Translations under genes and position numbers: made by a program | Shown: piece after piece, positions 8,860 through 17,392 of the stretch | How the letters are laid out: each line of letters begins with the position of its first letter | How positions within the stretch are numbered: the stretch's first letter is position 1 | Notes under the pieces: model-generated | Databases searched by the model: none | What the model was told of the DNA's origin: nothing | The model's input: only the letters and a program-made list of their open reading frames with translations | Source: Planctomycetota bacterium | GTDB taxonomy: Bacteria; Planctomycetota; UBA11346 | Assembly (NCBI GenBank): GCA_017302815.1 | Contig: JAFLCQ010000006.1 | Coordinates: 1 to 35,438, forward strand | Reading direction: 5' to 3' | Length of the DNA: 35,438 nucleotides

Positions 8860-9627
8860 CTACCCCGGCCTATCCAGCACGCGGTAGCCGATCGCCTCGC
8901 TGACGTCGTCCAGGCCCACCGCGTCGCGGGCTTCGAGATCGGCGATCGTCCGCGCCACCTTGAGGATGCGGTCGTGGGCGCGCGCCGACAGGCCCAGCTC
9001 GTCCACCGCCTGGCCCAGCAGGCGCAGCGCCTCCGGCGCGGCATGGACGTGCTGGCGCAGCCCGCGCGGATCCAGCAGCGCGTTCGCACGGCCCTGCCGC
9101 GCCTGCATGCGCTCGCGCGCTGCGCATACGCGCTGGCGCAGCACCGGGCTGGGCTCGCCGCCATCGCCATCCTGCAGGGCGTCGGGGCGCTGCGCCGGCA
9201 CCTCCAGGTGGATGTCGATGCGGTCGAGGAGCGGGCCGCTGATCTTGGCGCGGTAGCGGTGGATCTCGTCGCTGCCGCAGGTGCAGCGCCGCGTCGGATG
9301 GCCGAGGAAGCCGCAGGGGCAGGGGTTCATCGCCGCCACCAGGCAGCAGCGGGCGGGGAAGCGCAGGCGGCCCCCGGCGCGCACGATGCTGAGATGCCCG
9401 TCCTCGAGCGGCTGGCGCAGCGACTCCAGCACCGTGCGCGGATACTCCGGCAGCTCATCGAGGAAGAGCACGCCGTGGTGCGCCAGCGACACCTCGCCGG
9501 GACGCGGCGGAGAGCCGCCGCCGACCAGGCCCGGCCCGCTGACCCCATGGTGCGGCGAGCGGAAGGGCCGCCGCGCGATGAGGCCGCAGCCGGCGGGCAG
9601 CAGGCCTGCGATGCTGTGCACCCGCGT
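8860..9627 (-). pseudogene. comM: comM/yifB (Mg-chelatase-like AAA+ ATPase), 3' part only, cut by the transposon
   Basis: This is the C-terminal half of a ComM/YifB-family AAA+ helicase-like protein, which in other bacteria assists branch migration during natural transformation. Visible conserved segments are VHSIAGLLP, RPFRSPHHGVSG, LVGGGSPPRPGE, the Walker B-containing VLFLDELPE, the zinc-type MNPCPCGFLGHP with CTC, SGPLLDRIDIHLEVP, KVARTIADLE and the closing YRVLDR. A complete ComM has about 500 residues; the N-terminal domain and Walker A loop are absent. Homology stops exactly where the AT-rich transposon terminus begins. The apparent Met start at 9639 comes from transposon DNA. The missing 5' half should lie beyond the other transposon end and is not in this window. 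Confidence 0.9.
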
Positions 9628-9727
9628 TGTCAATTCCATTAATTAATGAGAATTCATCGAATAACCACAAGGGGTTACAGCGTGAATTCCACCAATCCCC
9701 TAGAACAAGATAACCTCATTCCATTAA
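9628..9727. repeat. Tn7-like transposon end with repeated putative TnsB-binding sites
   Basis: The GC-rich comM sequence changes at 9628 to AT-rich DNA starting TGTCAATTCCATTAATTA. The 5'-TGT terminus is typical of Tn7/Tn5053-type elements. A core motif recurs in the same orientation: ATTCCATTAA at 9633-9642, ATTCCACCAA at 9686-9695 and ATTCCATTAA at 9718-9727. Such spaced terminal repeats are the usual TnsB-binding pattern. If TGT marks the tip, the adjoining target bases 9623-9627 are CGCGT, which should be duplicated at the far end. The rest of the stretch up to 9764 is AT-rich and noncoding. Confidence 0.75.
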
Positions 9728-9764
9728 AATTATTGCAAATTACACCAACTTTTTAGAATTGTTT

Positions 9765-10433
9765 ATGCCTTCAGCGCGTCGTCCGCACCACAACAATGGA
9801 CGCAGCCTCACCGGCACATTGAGCCTGAAAGACGGGCGAAGCGTTACTTTTGAATCTAAACTTGAGCGCAATTGTCTTATCAATCTTGACTTCCGCGACG
9901 ACACGGTCGACATCGAAACACAGTTTCCGCGAATACCCCTGCCGACAGGGACTGGATCTCCGTGGTACACACCCGACATCCATGTGGCGTTCATCCAGTC
10001 ATCTCGCGCGCGAAATATTGACGTCTGCGAGGTCAAATACCTGAAGGACCTCGATAATCCCGCATATTGCGCCAAACATCGGCATAAATGGGATGCCGCT
10101 CGCTCGTATTGCCGAGAGCGAGGCTGGACGTTCCGCCTACTCTCTGAGCAAGACATCAACACGCCGTTTACGGAGAACGCTCTGTTCTTCCGTCGGTATC
10201 TATCCATTCCCGATCAGCCGCTGGAACGGGCTCAACTCCTCTTCTGCCTGCAATACTTGACCCGGACAACCCCGGAGATCCTGCTCGCCACGGCGTTCCG
10301 CTCACCAGAGGCACGCATGACCGGCATCAGCGCACTGTGGAAAATGATCGCCCGGCGCGAGGTCTGGACAGACTTTGACAAGCCGTTCACCAACGTTTCG
10401 CCAATCGCGTTTGTCGAGAAGGTCAAACCATGA
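9765..10433 (+). CDS. tnsA: TnsA-like transposon endonuclease
   Basis: TnsA cuts the 5' strands at the transposon ends, and with TnsB gives cut-and-paste movement. The 222-residue protein shows the restriction-endonuclease-fold active site: Glu30/Glu34 in TFESKLER, Asp71 in YTPDIHV and Glu89-x-Lys91 in CEVKY. A C-terminal helical domain follows from about residue 130. The start is taken as ATG 9765; a TTG two codons earlier (9759) is also possible, and no Shine-Dalgarno sequence is visible. The stop overlaps the tnsB start as ATGA. Having TnsA implies conservative transposition; Tn5053-like elements that lack it form cointegrates. Confidence 0.88.
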   Translation: MPSARRPHHNNGRSLTGTLSLKDGRSVTFESKLERNCLINLDFRDDTVDIETQFPRIPLPTGTGSPWYTPDIHVAFIQSSRARNIDVCEVKYLKDLDNPAYCAKHRHKWDAARSYCRERGWTFRLLSEQDINTPFTENALFFRRYLSIPDQPLERAQLLFCLQYLTRTTPEILLATAFRSPEARMTGISALWKMIARREVWTDFDKPFTNVSPIAFVEKVKP

Positions 10434-12415
10434 CCATCTCCAGCACCACCGCCCTACTCCACCCCAGCGTGGGCACTCGCGTGCGCTACGATGGCAAGCT
10501 CTACCAAATCATCGCCGTCATCGATGCCAATCGGGTCCTGGCTAGAAATCTCACCACGTTTGAAATTGAACACCTCATCGCGGATCGCATGCAACTCGCG
10601 CGGAGCGAGGATGAACTGCCTCCGGTCGCGCCTATCGATACGATCGTTCACCATGAACCAGAAACGGTGGCGATCGCGCGCAAACGACTCGCCGTCATCG
10701 AACCGTTGCTGAAGAATGCCGCCCGGACCCCTGAGACTTTCAAGCGCATCGCCACTGAGAACAAGGTCGGGGTTAGCACCATCTACAATTGGCTCCGCCG
10801 CTACAACAGTGGCGAACACCTCATGGGCCTCATTCCACATCGGGGCGGACGGAAATCCGGCTCGAAATACCTCCAGGAGGAGCAGGAAAAGATCCTTGAA
10901 ACGACGATCCAGGAATTCTACCTCCAGCCACAGCGTCCGACGGCCGCCGCGCTCATCGAGGAAGTGTTGCGCAGGTGCCGCATCGGCAAGATCGATCCAC
11001 CACATGCCAATACCATCCGGAAGCGGGTCCACGCACTCGACGACAAAACAGCCCTCAAGCGTCGTGGTTTTCGAGACAAGGCTCACGACACCTACGAACG
11101 TTTCCAGGGTGGCGACAGCCCGGATGGCAAGTTCCCGCTCGAGGTAGTCCAGATCGATCATACGCAATGCGACGTTGAAGTCGTCGACTCGGTGACGTTC
11201 AAAACCATCGCACGCCCGTGGATAACGGTGGCCATCGACACCTACAGCCGCATGGTGACCGGCTTGTACCTCTCCCTCGATGCACCGTCGGTCATGTCAG
11301 TTGGCATGTGCATCAGTCACAGCATGTGCAGGAAGGTCGAATACCTCATTCGGCAGGAGGTCACCGGCGAGTGGCCTGTCTGGGGGCCGATGGCAGCCAT
11401 CCACGTCGACAACGGCTCAGAATTTCACAGCGAATCCCTCAAGAACTCGTTGGCCAAGTACAAGATCAACCTCTACTGGCGCGGACGGAACAAGAAGGAG
11501 TGGGGATGCTTCGTCGAGCGCATGATGAAGCACATCGCCAACTTCTTCCGGCAGATGCCCGGCGCCACATTCTCAAATCCCGCAGAGCGGAAGGGCTATG
11601 ATTCCAGCGAGCGGGCCGCCCTGACGCTGCCCGAACTGGAGAAGCGCGTCGTCGATTACATCGTCAACAACTACCATCAGTCCTACCACAGTGGCATCGG
11701 CATGACCCCGGTCAACAAGTTGATCATGGGAATCACAGGCACCCCCGACACGCCGGGCACCGGACTCCTGCCCATGTTTGACTTTGAGGATCAGGTCCGC
11801 ATCGACTTCCTCCCCCTGGAGAAGCGAACGGTGCAGCAGTACGGGATCCAGATCGACGGCATCACCTACAACGACCCGATCCTCTCGCGCTTCATCGGAG
11901 CCCGCGATCCGAAAAAACGCAGTCAGAAGCGCCAATTCACGATCCGACGCGACCCGCGCAACCTCTCCAAGATCTACCTACTCGACCCGCAAACGAACAC
12001 GTACCTGACCATTCCTTACGCCCATCGCAATTTTGGGCCCGTCAATCTGTCCGAGTGGAACTGGGTGAAAAAACAGATGCGTGCGGAGGGGCAACGCGGC
12101 GTCGGGGAAGAAGCGAAGTTCGCCGAGTTGCAACGGCGCCAGGCCAGCATTGGACAGGCCCAGGAGCGGACCAAGGTGGCGCGGCGTGAAGCCGAACGAA
12201 AGCGTCTCATCGCCAAGTCCTTGCAGACCGAAGAGGCACAGCGCACGACATCGGCGTCATCTGCCACCGAGACACCAGTCACTCCACCAACCGCCACACC
12301 GCCGCAAGTCGACGGTGCCAACACCGCGGCAACGCCTAGCCCGCAGGCCATCGGAGTCGTAGCCGTACCCAAACCGCGCCGCGTCCTGGTGCCCATCCCC
12401 AACATCCGACTCTGA
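10430..12415 (+). CDS. tnsB: TnsB-like DDE transposase
   Basis: TnsB binds the terminal repeats, cuts the 3' ends and joins them to the target. The 661-residue protein has a helix-turn-helix around residues 105-125 (IATENKVGVSTIYNWLRRYN), a second DNA-binding part to about 215, and a retroviral-integrase-fold core. The catalytic acids are Asp243 (QIDHTQCD), Asp327 (HVDNGSEF) and Glu363 (CFVERMM), which gives a D-84-D-35-E spacing. A beta-barrel-like region follows near 455-540. The final 100 residues are charged, then Pro/Thr/Ala-rich, and end in a short basic hydrophobic tail of the kind that contacts TnsC. It is coupled to tnsA by ATGA and is one base from tnsC. Confidence 0.93.
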   Translation: MTISSTTALLHPSVGTRVRYDGKLYQIIAVIDANRVLARNLTTFEIEHLIADRMQLARSEDELPPVAPIDTIVHHEPETVAIARKRLAVIEPLLKNAARTPETFKRIATENKVGVSTIYNWLRRYNSGEHLMGLIPHRGGRKSGSKYLQEEQEKILETTIQEFYLQPQRPTAAALIEEVLRRCRIGKIDPPHANTIRKRVHALDDKTALKRRGFRDKAHDTYERFQGGDSPDGKFPLEVVQIDHTQCDVEVVDSVTFKTIARPWITVAIDTYSRMVTGLYLSLDAPSVMSVGMCISHSMCRKVEYLIRQEVTGEWPVWGPMAAIHVDNGSEFHSESLKNSLAKYKINLYWRGRNKKEWGCFVERMMKHIANFFRQMPGATFSNPAERKGYDSSERAALTLPELEKRVVDYIVNNYHQSYHSGIGMTPVNKLIMGITGTPDTPGTGLLPMFDFEDQVRIDFLPLEKRTVQQYGIQIDGITYNDPILSRFIGARDPKKRSQKRQFTIRRDPRNLSKIYLLDPQTNTYLTIPYAHRNFGPVNLSEWNWVKKQMRAEGQRGVGEEAKFAELQRRQASIGQAQERTKVARREAERKRLIAKSLQTEEAQRTTSASSATETPVTPPTATPPQVDGANTAATPSPQAIGVVAVPKPRRVLVPIPNIRL

Positions 12416-12416
12416 T

Positions 12417-13334
12417 ATGGAGACCTATCCGCACATCTATCCGGATCTCCGCTCCTACATGGCGGGCACCGATGCCGAACGAATTCGTGAATCTGCAAGA
12501 GATCGCTTCATACCCTACGCACGGGCCGACCAGATCCTGACCGCCTTGCAGGCGTTGCTCGATTACCCGTCGACGCTACGCCCCGAACACGTCCTCATCG
12601 TTGGCGACAGTAGCAATGGCAAATCCGCCATTCTCAATGAGTTCCGCAAGCGCAACGCCGTTCGGATCGACACGACGGGCGCTCCGATCTGCCCGATCAT
12701 TTCCATCGAGGTGCCGCCCCGCCCGACAGAGACGTTCCTGTATTCCCTGATCATCGGGGCATGTGGTGTTTCACATAACTCCGGCATGCGCGTAAGCGAT
12801 AAGCATCTGCACGTCCTGCGCTGTCTCCAGCAATGCAGTGCACGGGTGCTGGTCATCGACGAGTTCGCCAACATCGGCAACGCGAAAGGCAACGAGGCGA
12901 CCATCCTCCTCGACGCCATCCGCTCAATCAGTAATCAACTGCGACTATCCATCGTTTCCGCCGGCGTCCGGTCATCGATCAATGTCGTGAACTACAATAG
13001 CCACATGGTGACCAGATTCGTCCCCTACCATCTGCCGCCGTGGGAATATGACGACGACTATCGGACCTTCCTCCTGACCTATGAGCAGTTGCTGCTGCTA
13101 CGCGAACCGTCCGGCATCAGCGACGACGACCTGAGCGCGACCATCTATCGCATGTGCGACAAGAACATCGGATCGACCGTGCGACTGCTCATGAAGGCCG
13201 CAGCCCATGCCATTACCACTGGCACGGAGCGCATCACCATCGAACTCCTGAAAACGATGCCCTATGTCGGCCCTCGGGCCGTGGATACGCTCACGCGGCA
13301 TTTTCGCGAATCCCCGCCTGAAGTACCCGCGTGA
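12417..13334 (+). CDS. tnsC: TnsC/TniB-like AAA+ transposition regulator
   Basis: TnsC is the ATP-dependent link that passes target information from TniQ-type proteins to the transposase. The 305-residue protein carries Walker A GDSSNGKSA (about 63-71), Walker B VLVIDEFANI (about 144-153), a sensor-1-like SIVSAGV segment near 178-184 and a C-terminal helical lid. It is shorter than Tn7 TnsC (about 550 residues) and close in size to TniB, as in the Tn6022 group. The start follows the tnsB stop by a single base, and its stop overlaps the GTG start of tniQ. Confidence 0.9.
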   Translation: METYPHIYPDLRSYMAGTDAERIRESARDRFIPYARADQILTALQALLDYPSTLRPEHVLIVGDSSNGKSAILNEFRKRNAVRIDTTGAPICPIISIEVPPRPTETFLYSLIIGACGVSHNSGMRVSDKHLHVLRCLQQCSARVLVIDEFANIGNAKGNEATILLDAIRSISNQLRLSIVSAGVRSSINVVNYNSHMVTRFVPYHLPPWEYDDDYRTFLLTYEQLLLLREPSGISDDDLSATIYRMCDKNIGSTVRLLMKAAAHAITTGTERITIELLKTMPYVGPRAVDTLTRHFRESPPEVPA

Positions 13335-14377
13335 CATCACCGATCGCGCGACATCGTATCCGACCACACGACGACGAACTGCTCAGCAGCTACCTCATGC
13401 GGGTCGCACACGCTGAGGGTACGTCCCCGCAGCGCTGGGCCCAACACCACCTCCGTCATCTGGAGCTCTGGACCCGGGACGCAGACCGCGCCCTGCCAAC
13501 CTCGACCATGTCCACCCTGGCGGCACACCTTGGCTGCTCCATGGACAGCATCACCGCCCTTTCGGTGGACACCGGTCTGGATGACCGTCAACCACGATGC
13601 CATGCAGGAGTCGAGCCATGGATCACGGCGGTAGGGCTTTTCCACCGCATACGTCACCTTCACGGCCTGCAGTATTGCCCCGCCTGCCTCGCCGAGGAAC
13701 CGTACTTCCGCCGCCTCTGGCGTCTCGCCTTCGTCACCCATTGCCCGGTACACCACCGCGTCCTCCTCGATGGTTGCGTACGATGTGATGCTCCGATCGT
13801 CCCTCATCGCCATGAACGGCTCCCCACCCATTGCCCCATATGCGGCATGGATCTGGCGCATCCGACGATCTCAGGAGAACCGACGGATGACACCACCATG
13901 GCCTACGTCAGCCAAAGCTCCTGGCTGAACGCCCAGTCCACCCGGAGATTCGCCCTCGGCACCGCTTCCATTCCATGGCACGATGCGCTGAAGGGATGTC
14001 GTGCGCTGATTGCCGTGCATCGATGCAGTTTGACTCAGACCTTACGCATGCTTCCACCCCGCTCAGGAGTCTTCGAGGCGCAGCGGGTCGGGCTACGCAT
14101 GGCGACCATGCAGTGGCTCCACCGCGTGCTGGCTCATTGGCCACGGGCTTGGTTGGAGGACGCGCGACGCGGACATGTGACGCAACGCTCATTTCACAGA
14201 CAAGCGTCGATACCGCCCTGGCTCCAGCACGCCCTCCAGTTCCTACACGTCGGACACACCCGCGATCGCTGGCGCCGCGCACGAGCATTCCAGGTGCACA
14301 TCCGCCGCCTGCGTCAGCTGCGCCCACCGCACTGGCGGACCGATCACGCCCAGCAGTTCGCCAGGTGGGCGCCATGA
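13331..14377 (+). CDS. tniQ: TniQ/TnsD-family target-selection protein
   Basis: TniQ proteins connect a target-recognition factor to TnsC. The 348-residue protein starts at GTG 13331, overlapping the tnsC stop as GTGA. The TniQ domain begins with HRIRPHDDELLSSYLMRVA, continues through the typical Cys/His zinc-binding series Cys116-x2-Cys119 (YCPACL), Cys138-Pro-Val-His-His, Cys149-x2-Cys152 and Cys168-x2-Cys171, and ends in an Arg/Trp-rich helical region. It is shorter than Tn7 TnsD, which reads attTn7 by itself. That fits a design in which the next protein supplies part of the DNA recognition. It is coupled to the next gene by ATGA. Confidence 0.88.
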   Translation: MTSPIARHRIRPHDDELLSSYLMRVAHAEGTSPQRWAQHHLRHLELWTRDADRALPTSTMSTLAAHLGCSMDSITALSVDTGLDDRQPRCHAGVEPWITAVGLFHRIRHLHGLQYCPACLAEEPYFRRLWRLAFVTHCPVHHRVLLDGCVRCDAPIVPHRHERLPTHCPICGMDLAHPTISGEPTDDTTMAYVSQSSWLNAQSTRRFALGTASIPWHDALKGCRALIAVHRCSLTQTLRMLPPRSGVFEAQRVGLRMATMQWLHRVLAHWPRAWLEDARRGHVTQRSFHRQASIPPWLQHALQFLHVGHTRDRWRRARAFQVHIRRLRQLRPPHWRTDHAQQFARWAP

Positions 14378-15909
14378 GCGTGGATAGCAGCGGACGCCGG
14401 TATTGTGATGGATGCTACGCCACGATGGAGGTGGCAAGTCGCATCTGGCTCAACAAGGCGTATTGCAACGTCTGCTATGACCGTCATTTCGTCATCGTCG
14501 ACTGCTCGCGATGCCGCGCCCACACCAGCGTCTACCGGAACTCCCACGGCCCCTTCCTCTGCGACCGGTGCCGCCTCGAACCGCGCCTGTGTCTCCGCTG
14601 CGGGCGCCCCGTCGGCCAAGCGGGCCTCGTCATCGATGGTCGCGTCGTGTGCCCGTCATGCACACCCTATATGAAAGAGTGGCCGGACTGCCCTCAATGC
14701 CACCGTCCCGCCCGCGTGCTGTGGGCCAAGCCAGAACTGGGCATCGACATCCCGATATGCGTCCGCTGTCACCAGCGACGCGACCACAAGACCTGCGCGG
14801 TGTGCCGTAGGTATCGTCCCGTTGCTGGCCACCTGCCCGGAGGGAAACCGCATTGCGCTGACTGCCATCCCGGACACCAGTTGACGCATCCCTGCCCGGA
14901 TTGCCAAGCCCCGGCCCCAGGCAGAGGCAACGGCCGATGCCCGATCTGCACCATCATCTATCGCATGCGCCGCACAAGCGATGTGCTTGCCATGTCGCTC
15001 CACGCAAACTGGTCCCGCCAGTGGCTGGTGGGGTTTGCCGATTGGCTGCTCGCACGCGAACGTCCACATCCGCACTCCACGCTCCGCTTCCGCCGACACC
15101 TGGGATTCTTCCAGCGCCTAGACGCCACCTATGCTGGCCCTCAGGATGTGACACCAGCATCGCTCCTTGGACTCTGGTCCATCGCCGAGCTCCGCCGCAA
15201 GCTGCTCCCCATGCAGTACCTGGCTGAACAGCACGGCATCGTGATCGCTGCGGAGGACAAGCTCGCTGCTGCCGAACGACACCGCATCGCCGCTATGCGC
15301 ACCAACGCTCAGGAAACTCCCTGGAATCCACTCGTGCGAGCCTACACCGACACGATCACCGAATCACAGCTCAACCTGCGCACACAGCGTCAGTATATCC
15401 ATGCCGCCGTGACCTTCTGCGCGGCCGTCGGCGCGACCGCTGAGCAACCCTGGACGGACGAGGCGATGAGCCAGTACCTGGAGCGTCAGCCATCAACCTA
15501 CACCAACCTCTGCCGCTTCGTCCGCTTCGTCCGCGAACTCCACTCGTGGCCGGTAACGATGCCGGCGAAGCCGCACATCGAACGAACTGTCCCCGCGTCG
15601 GTCCAGGTATTCCGCCGCCTCCTGGGCCGCATTCCCGACGGTGAACCGGAACGCGCCCCCGTGCTGCTCCTCCAGCGGATCCTGTCCCGGGCATTCAGCA
15701 TTCGCGTGGCCGACCTCTCCATTCCGGACATCCAGTACACGCAGGATGGCACCACGGCGTCGCTCATCCATCCCACACACGGCACCATCGGCGTACCGCG
15801 CGAATTCATGTCCATCGCCCAATCGTGGTCATCACGTCGCCGCGTCCGACGACGTCATCACCCATCACCATCTCCGAGAACCCGCCCCGGTGACCTGGTC
15901 GTCCGATAA
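14374..15909 (+). CDS. zinc-ribbon protein with truncated tyrosine-recombinase-like C-terminus (TniE/TnsF-like)
   Basis: The 511-residue protein starts at ATG 14374 inside the tniQ stop, so it is the fifth member of the transposition operon. Residues 11-193 contain twelve CxxC motifs (CDGC, CNVC, CSRC, CDRC, CLRC, CPSC, CPQC, CVRC, CAVC, CADC, CPDC, CPIC), enough for six zinc ribbons. Residues about 325-390 resemble the SAM-like core-binding domain of Xer/phage integrases. Residues about 410-475 look like the start of the catalytic domain, with an Arg-I-like Arg444 in SIRVADL, but no HxxR box or nucleophilic Tyr follows. An integrase-like targeting gene in comM-specific Tn7-like elements has, to my recollection, been named tniE or tnsF. 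Recognition of the comM site is the likely role, not strand exchange. Confidence 0.75.
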   Translation: MSVDSSGRRYCDGCYATMEVASRIWLNKAYCNVCYDRHFVIVDCSRCRAHTSVYRNSHGPFLCDRCRLEPRLCLRCGRPVGQAGLVIDGRVVCPSCTPYMKEWPDCPQCHRPARVLWAKPELGIDIPICVRCHQRRDHKTCAVCRRYRPVAGHLPGGKPHCADCHPGHQLTHPCPDCQAPAPGRGNGRCPICTIIYRMRRTSDVLAMSLHANWSRQWLVGFADWLLARERPHPHSTLRFRRHLGFFQRLDATYAGPQDVTPASLLGLWSIAELRRKLLPMQYLAEQHGIVIAAEDKLAAAERHRIAAMRTNAQETPWNPLVRAYTDTITESQLNLRTQRQYIHAAVTFCAAVGATAEQPWTDEAMSQYLERQPSTYTNLCRFVRFVRELHSWPVTMPAKPHIERTVPASVQVFRRLLGRIPDGEPERAPVLLLQRILSRAFSIRVADLSIPDIQYTQDGTTASLIHPTHGTIGVPREFMSIAQSWSSRRRVRRRHHPSPSPRTRPGDLVVR

Positions 15910-15929
15910 GGCGCTCTCTGGACATCCAC

Positions 15930-16616
15930 ATGCATCGATCACACCGCTCGCCAACCCCCACGCGACCGCAGCCGACTCCGCTGTGGTCCGATGTGGTCTT
16001 GGCGCTTGTTCGACGATCACCGCCTAGAGTTGCCCCCAGACTCCTGCTGGCCCTCGCACGGCGATGACCCGGCCTGACCAACACCGCGTTGCATATCTGC
16101 CTGCAACGGCTGCGAACCATCGGTCTTCTCGATCTGGTGTCCTCAACGCGTACTCGTCACGCACGCGAGCAACGGATCGCAGCCGTACTCGCACAGCCCG
16201 GGTTCCTCTCCCTGGGCATTCAGCCGCGCTACCAGGCAACCCCGGCCGGGCACCTCGTCGCCCAGCTGCTGAAGCGACCGCAGAATGGACATCCGGGCGG
16301 GCCGCGTGCATCACCACCCGGAGATGCCCTGGTCGCAGCGATGTGCCACCAGCTTCCAGATTCGGACTGCGCGTTGATCGTCGATCGTCGCCTCGCATCC
16401 ATCATCCATCGTCCATTTCGGCCCGACATAGAGCAGAACTGCGGTCGACGACAGCCCACGCATCCACCAGGAGTTGCCGCGAAGCGGATAGCGCACGGCG
16501 CACCTAATGCGACCGACGCCACAGGCGCGATCGACGACATCATCCATCATCCCGCTGAGCCTGGACGCACATCAGGTGCCGACTTCTCTTCTTGGTTCCA
16601 CGCAGTATGGAGGTGA
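15930..16616 (+). pseudogene. unrecognised reading frame, possible winged-helix protein, broken by one in-frame TGA
   Basis: Frame 15930-16616 reads as one protein except for TGA at 16065-16067. Before it lie an Arg/Pro-rich start and WSDVVLALV; after it comes PGLTNTALHICLQRLRTIGL, followed by a basic turn and a hydrophobic GFLSLGIQ. The pattern of helices around the stop resembles a winged helix-turn-helix. Codons on both sides of the TGA have the C/G-rich third positions of coding sequence here. The sequence CGG-CGA-TGA suggests a C-to-T change of an Arg codon. A short downstream product could start at TTG 16089. No family is recognised. It may be a decayed gene, or a sequencing error may have created the stop. 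Confidence 0.4.
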
Positions 16617-16649
16617 TATCCACGCGGATGCCTTCACGTCCCGTCTGCT

Positions 16650-16654
16650 AGGAG
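16650..16654 (+). promoter_or_regulatory. Shine-Dalgarno sequence of the small TnsB-like gene
   Basis: AGGAG lies six bases before ATG 16661. The core transposition genes rely on overlapping stops and starts, so a free-standing ribosome site here supports independent translation of this small paralogue. Confidence 0.6.
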
Positions 16655-16660
16655 CATGAT

Positions 16661-17392
16661 ATGCCCAAGCCTCGCGCATCCCGTTCCACTGCTCGCCACG
16701 CTCGCCAGGTCCCCCGCGCTCATTCCTCCGCCAACCGTAGCGTCGGCACCCGCTCGATAGCCGCCAGACCGCTCGCCACCGTCCTGATCGATTGTACCAT
16801 TTGCGATACCGTCGTCGTTCATCCCGCGACCGGCGCCCCCATCGGTCGCCCGTGGATCACCGTAGCCATCGATACCGGCAGTCGCATGGTGACGGGGTTG
16901 CACCTGTCCTTGGATCAGCCCTCGGCCACATCCGTCGATCGCTGCATCCGCCACAGCATCTCCCGCAAAGCCGCCTATCTCGCCCGACTGGGGATCAGCG
17001 GGACCTGGCCTGTCCAGGGGCCGATGGCCGCCGTCGCCATCGATCTCCCGCTGGTATCCCAGGGCGCAGCCCTCACGGCCACGCTGACGAAGCACCACAT
17101 CCGACTCATCCGGCGCGGGAGCGGTACGCAGGCCTTCCGCGGTATCAGCGAGACCGTCATCCGGCAACTTGGTCCTGTCCTGCATTCATGGCCGAGCCCC
17201 ACGCGCACTCATCCGGCGCACCCAGATTCATCCGCACGTGCCGTGTTGACGCTACGTGATCTGGAACACGTCCTCGTCGATTTCATCGTCAACGTCTACC
17301 ACCTCGACTATCGTGTTGAATTGGGCATGCCGCCTATGCACGCCTGGACAGCAGCCACAGCACGTCTCCCCGCCAGCCCAACTGCCAGCTAG
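16661..17392 (+). CDS. stand-alone TnsB-like catalytic-core paralogue (small DDE protein)
   Basis: This 243-residue protein aligns along residues 40-235 with the core of the neighbouring TnsB: GRPWITVAIDT, SRMVTGL, WPVQGPMAAV and, near the end, VDFIVNVYH-like sequence. It lacks the N-terminal DNA-binding domains and the C-terminal TnsC-contacting tail. The catalytic acids are preserved as Asp44 (LIDCT), Asp128 (VAIDLP) and Glu164 (ISETV), with exactly the D-84-D-35-E spacing of the full transposase. However, the NGSEF that follows the second Asp in TnsB has become LPLVS. The basic, Ser/Arg-rich N-terminus (1-37) is new. It could be a regulatory or dominant-negative relative, a repurposed nuclease, or a slowly decaying duplicate. 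It has its own Shine-Dalgarno sequence. Confidence 0.65.
   Translation: MPKPRASRSTARHARQVPRAHSSANRSVGTRSIAARPLATVLIDCTICDTVVVHPATGAPIGRPWITVAIDTGSRMVTGLHLSLDQPSATSVDRCIRHSISRKAAYLARLGISGTWPVQGPMAAVAIDLPLVSQGAALTATLTKHHIRLIRRGSGTQAFRGISETVIRQLGPVLHSWPSPTRTHPAHPDSSARAVLTLRDLEHVLVDFIVNVYHLDYRVELGMPPMHAWTAATARLPASPTAS

Larger units (their letters stand above)
9628..17392 (+). mobile_element. Tn7-like transposon inserted in comM (one end and core genes; far end not found)
   Basis: The element consists of the terminal repeat region, tnsA-tnsB-tnsC-tniQ, a fifth targeting-type gene, a broken reading frame and a small TnsB-like paralogue. Insertion in comM is known for the Tn6022/AbaR branch of Tn7-like transposons, whose conserved genes are called tniC-tniA-tniB-tniD-tniE in Acinetobacter. 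The right limit given here is only the end of the last recognisable transposition-related gene. No inverted TGGAATTGACA-like terminus and no comM 5' half are seen up to 35438. The true element may therefore run through the molybdenum and nitrate genes and out of the window. Confidence 0.85.

Noticed and set aside
16065-16067. TGA as a selenocysteine or readthrough codon
   Set aside because: No recognisable selenoprotein family or cysteine homologue at this place and no clear downstream element; a nonsense change of an Arg codon is simpler.
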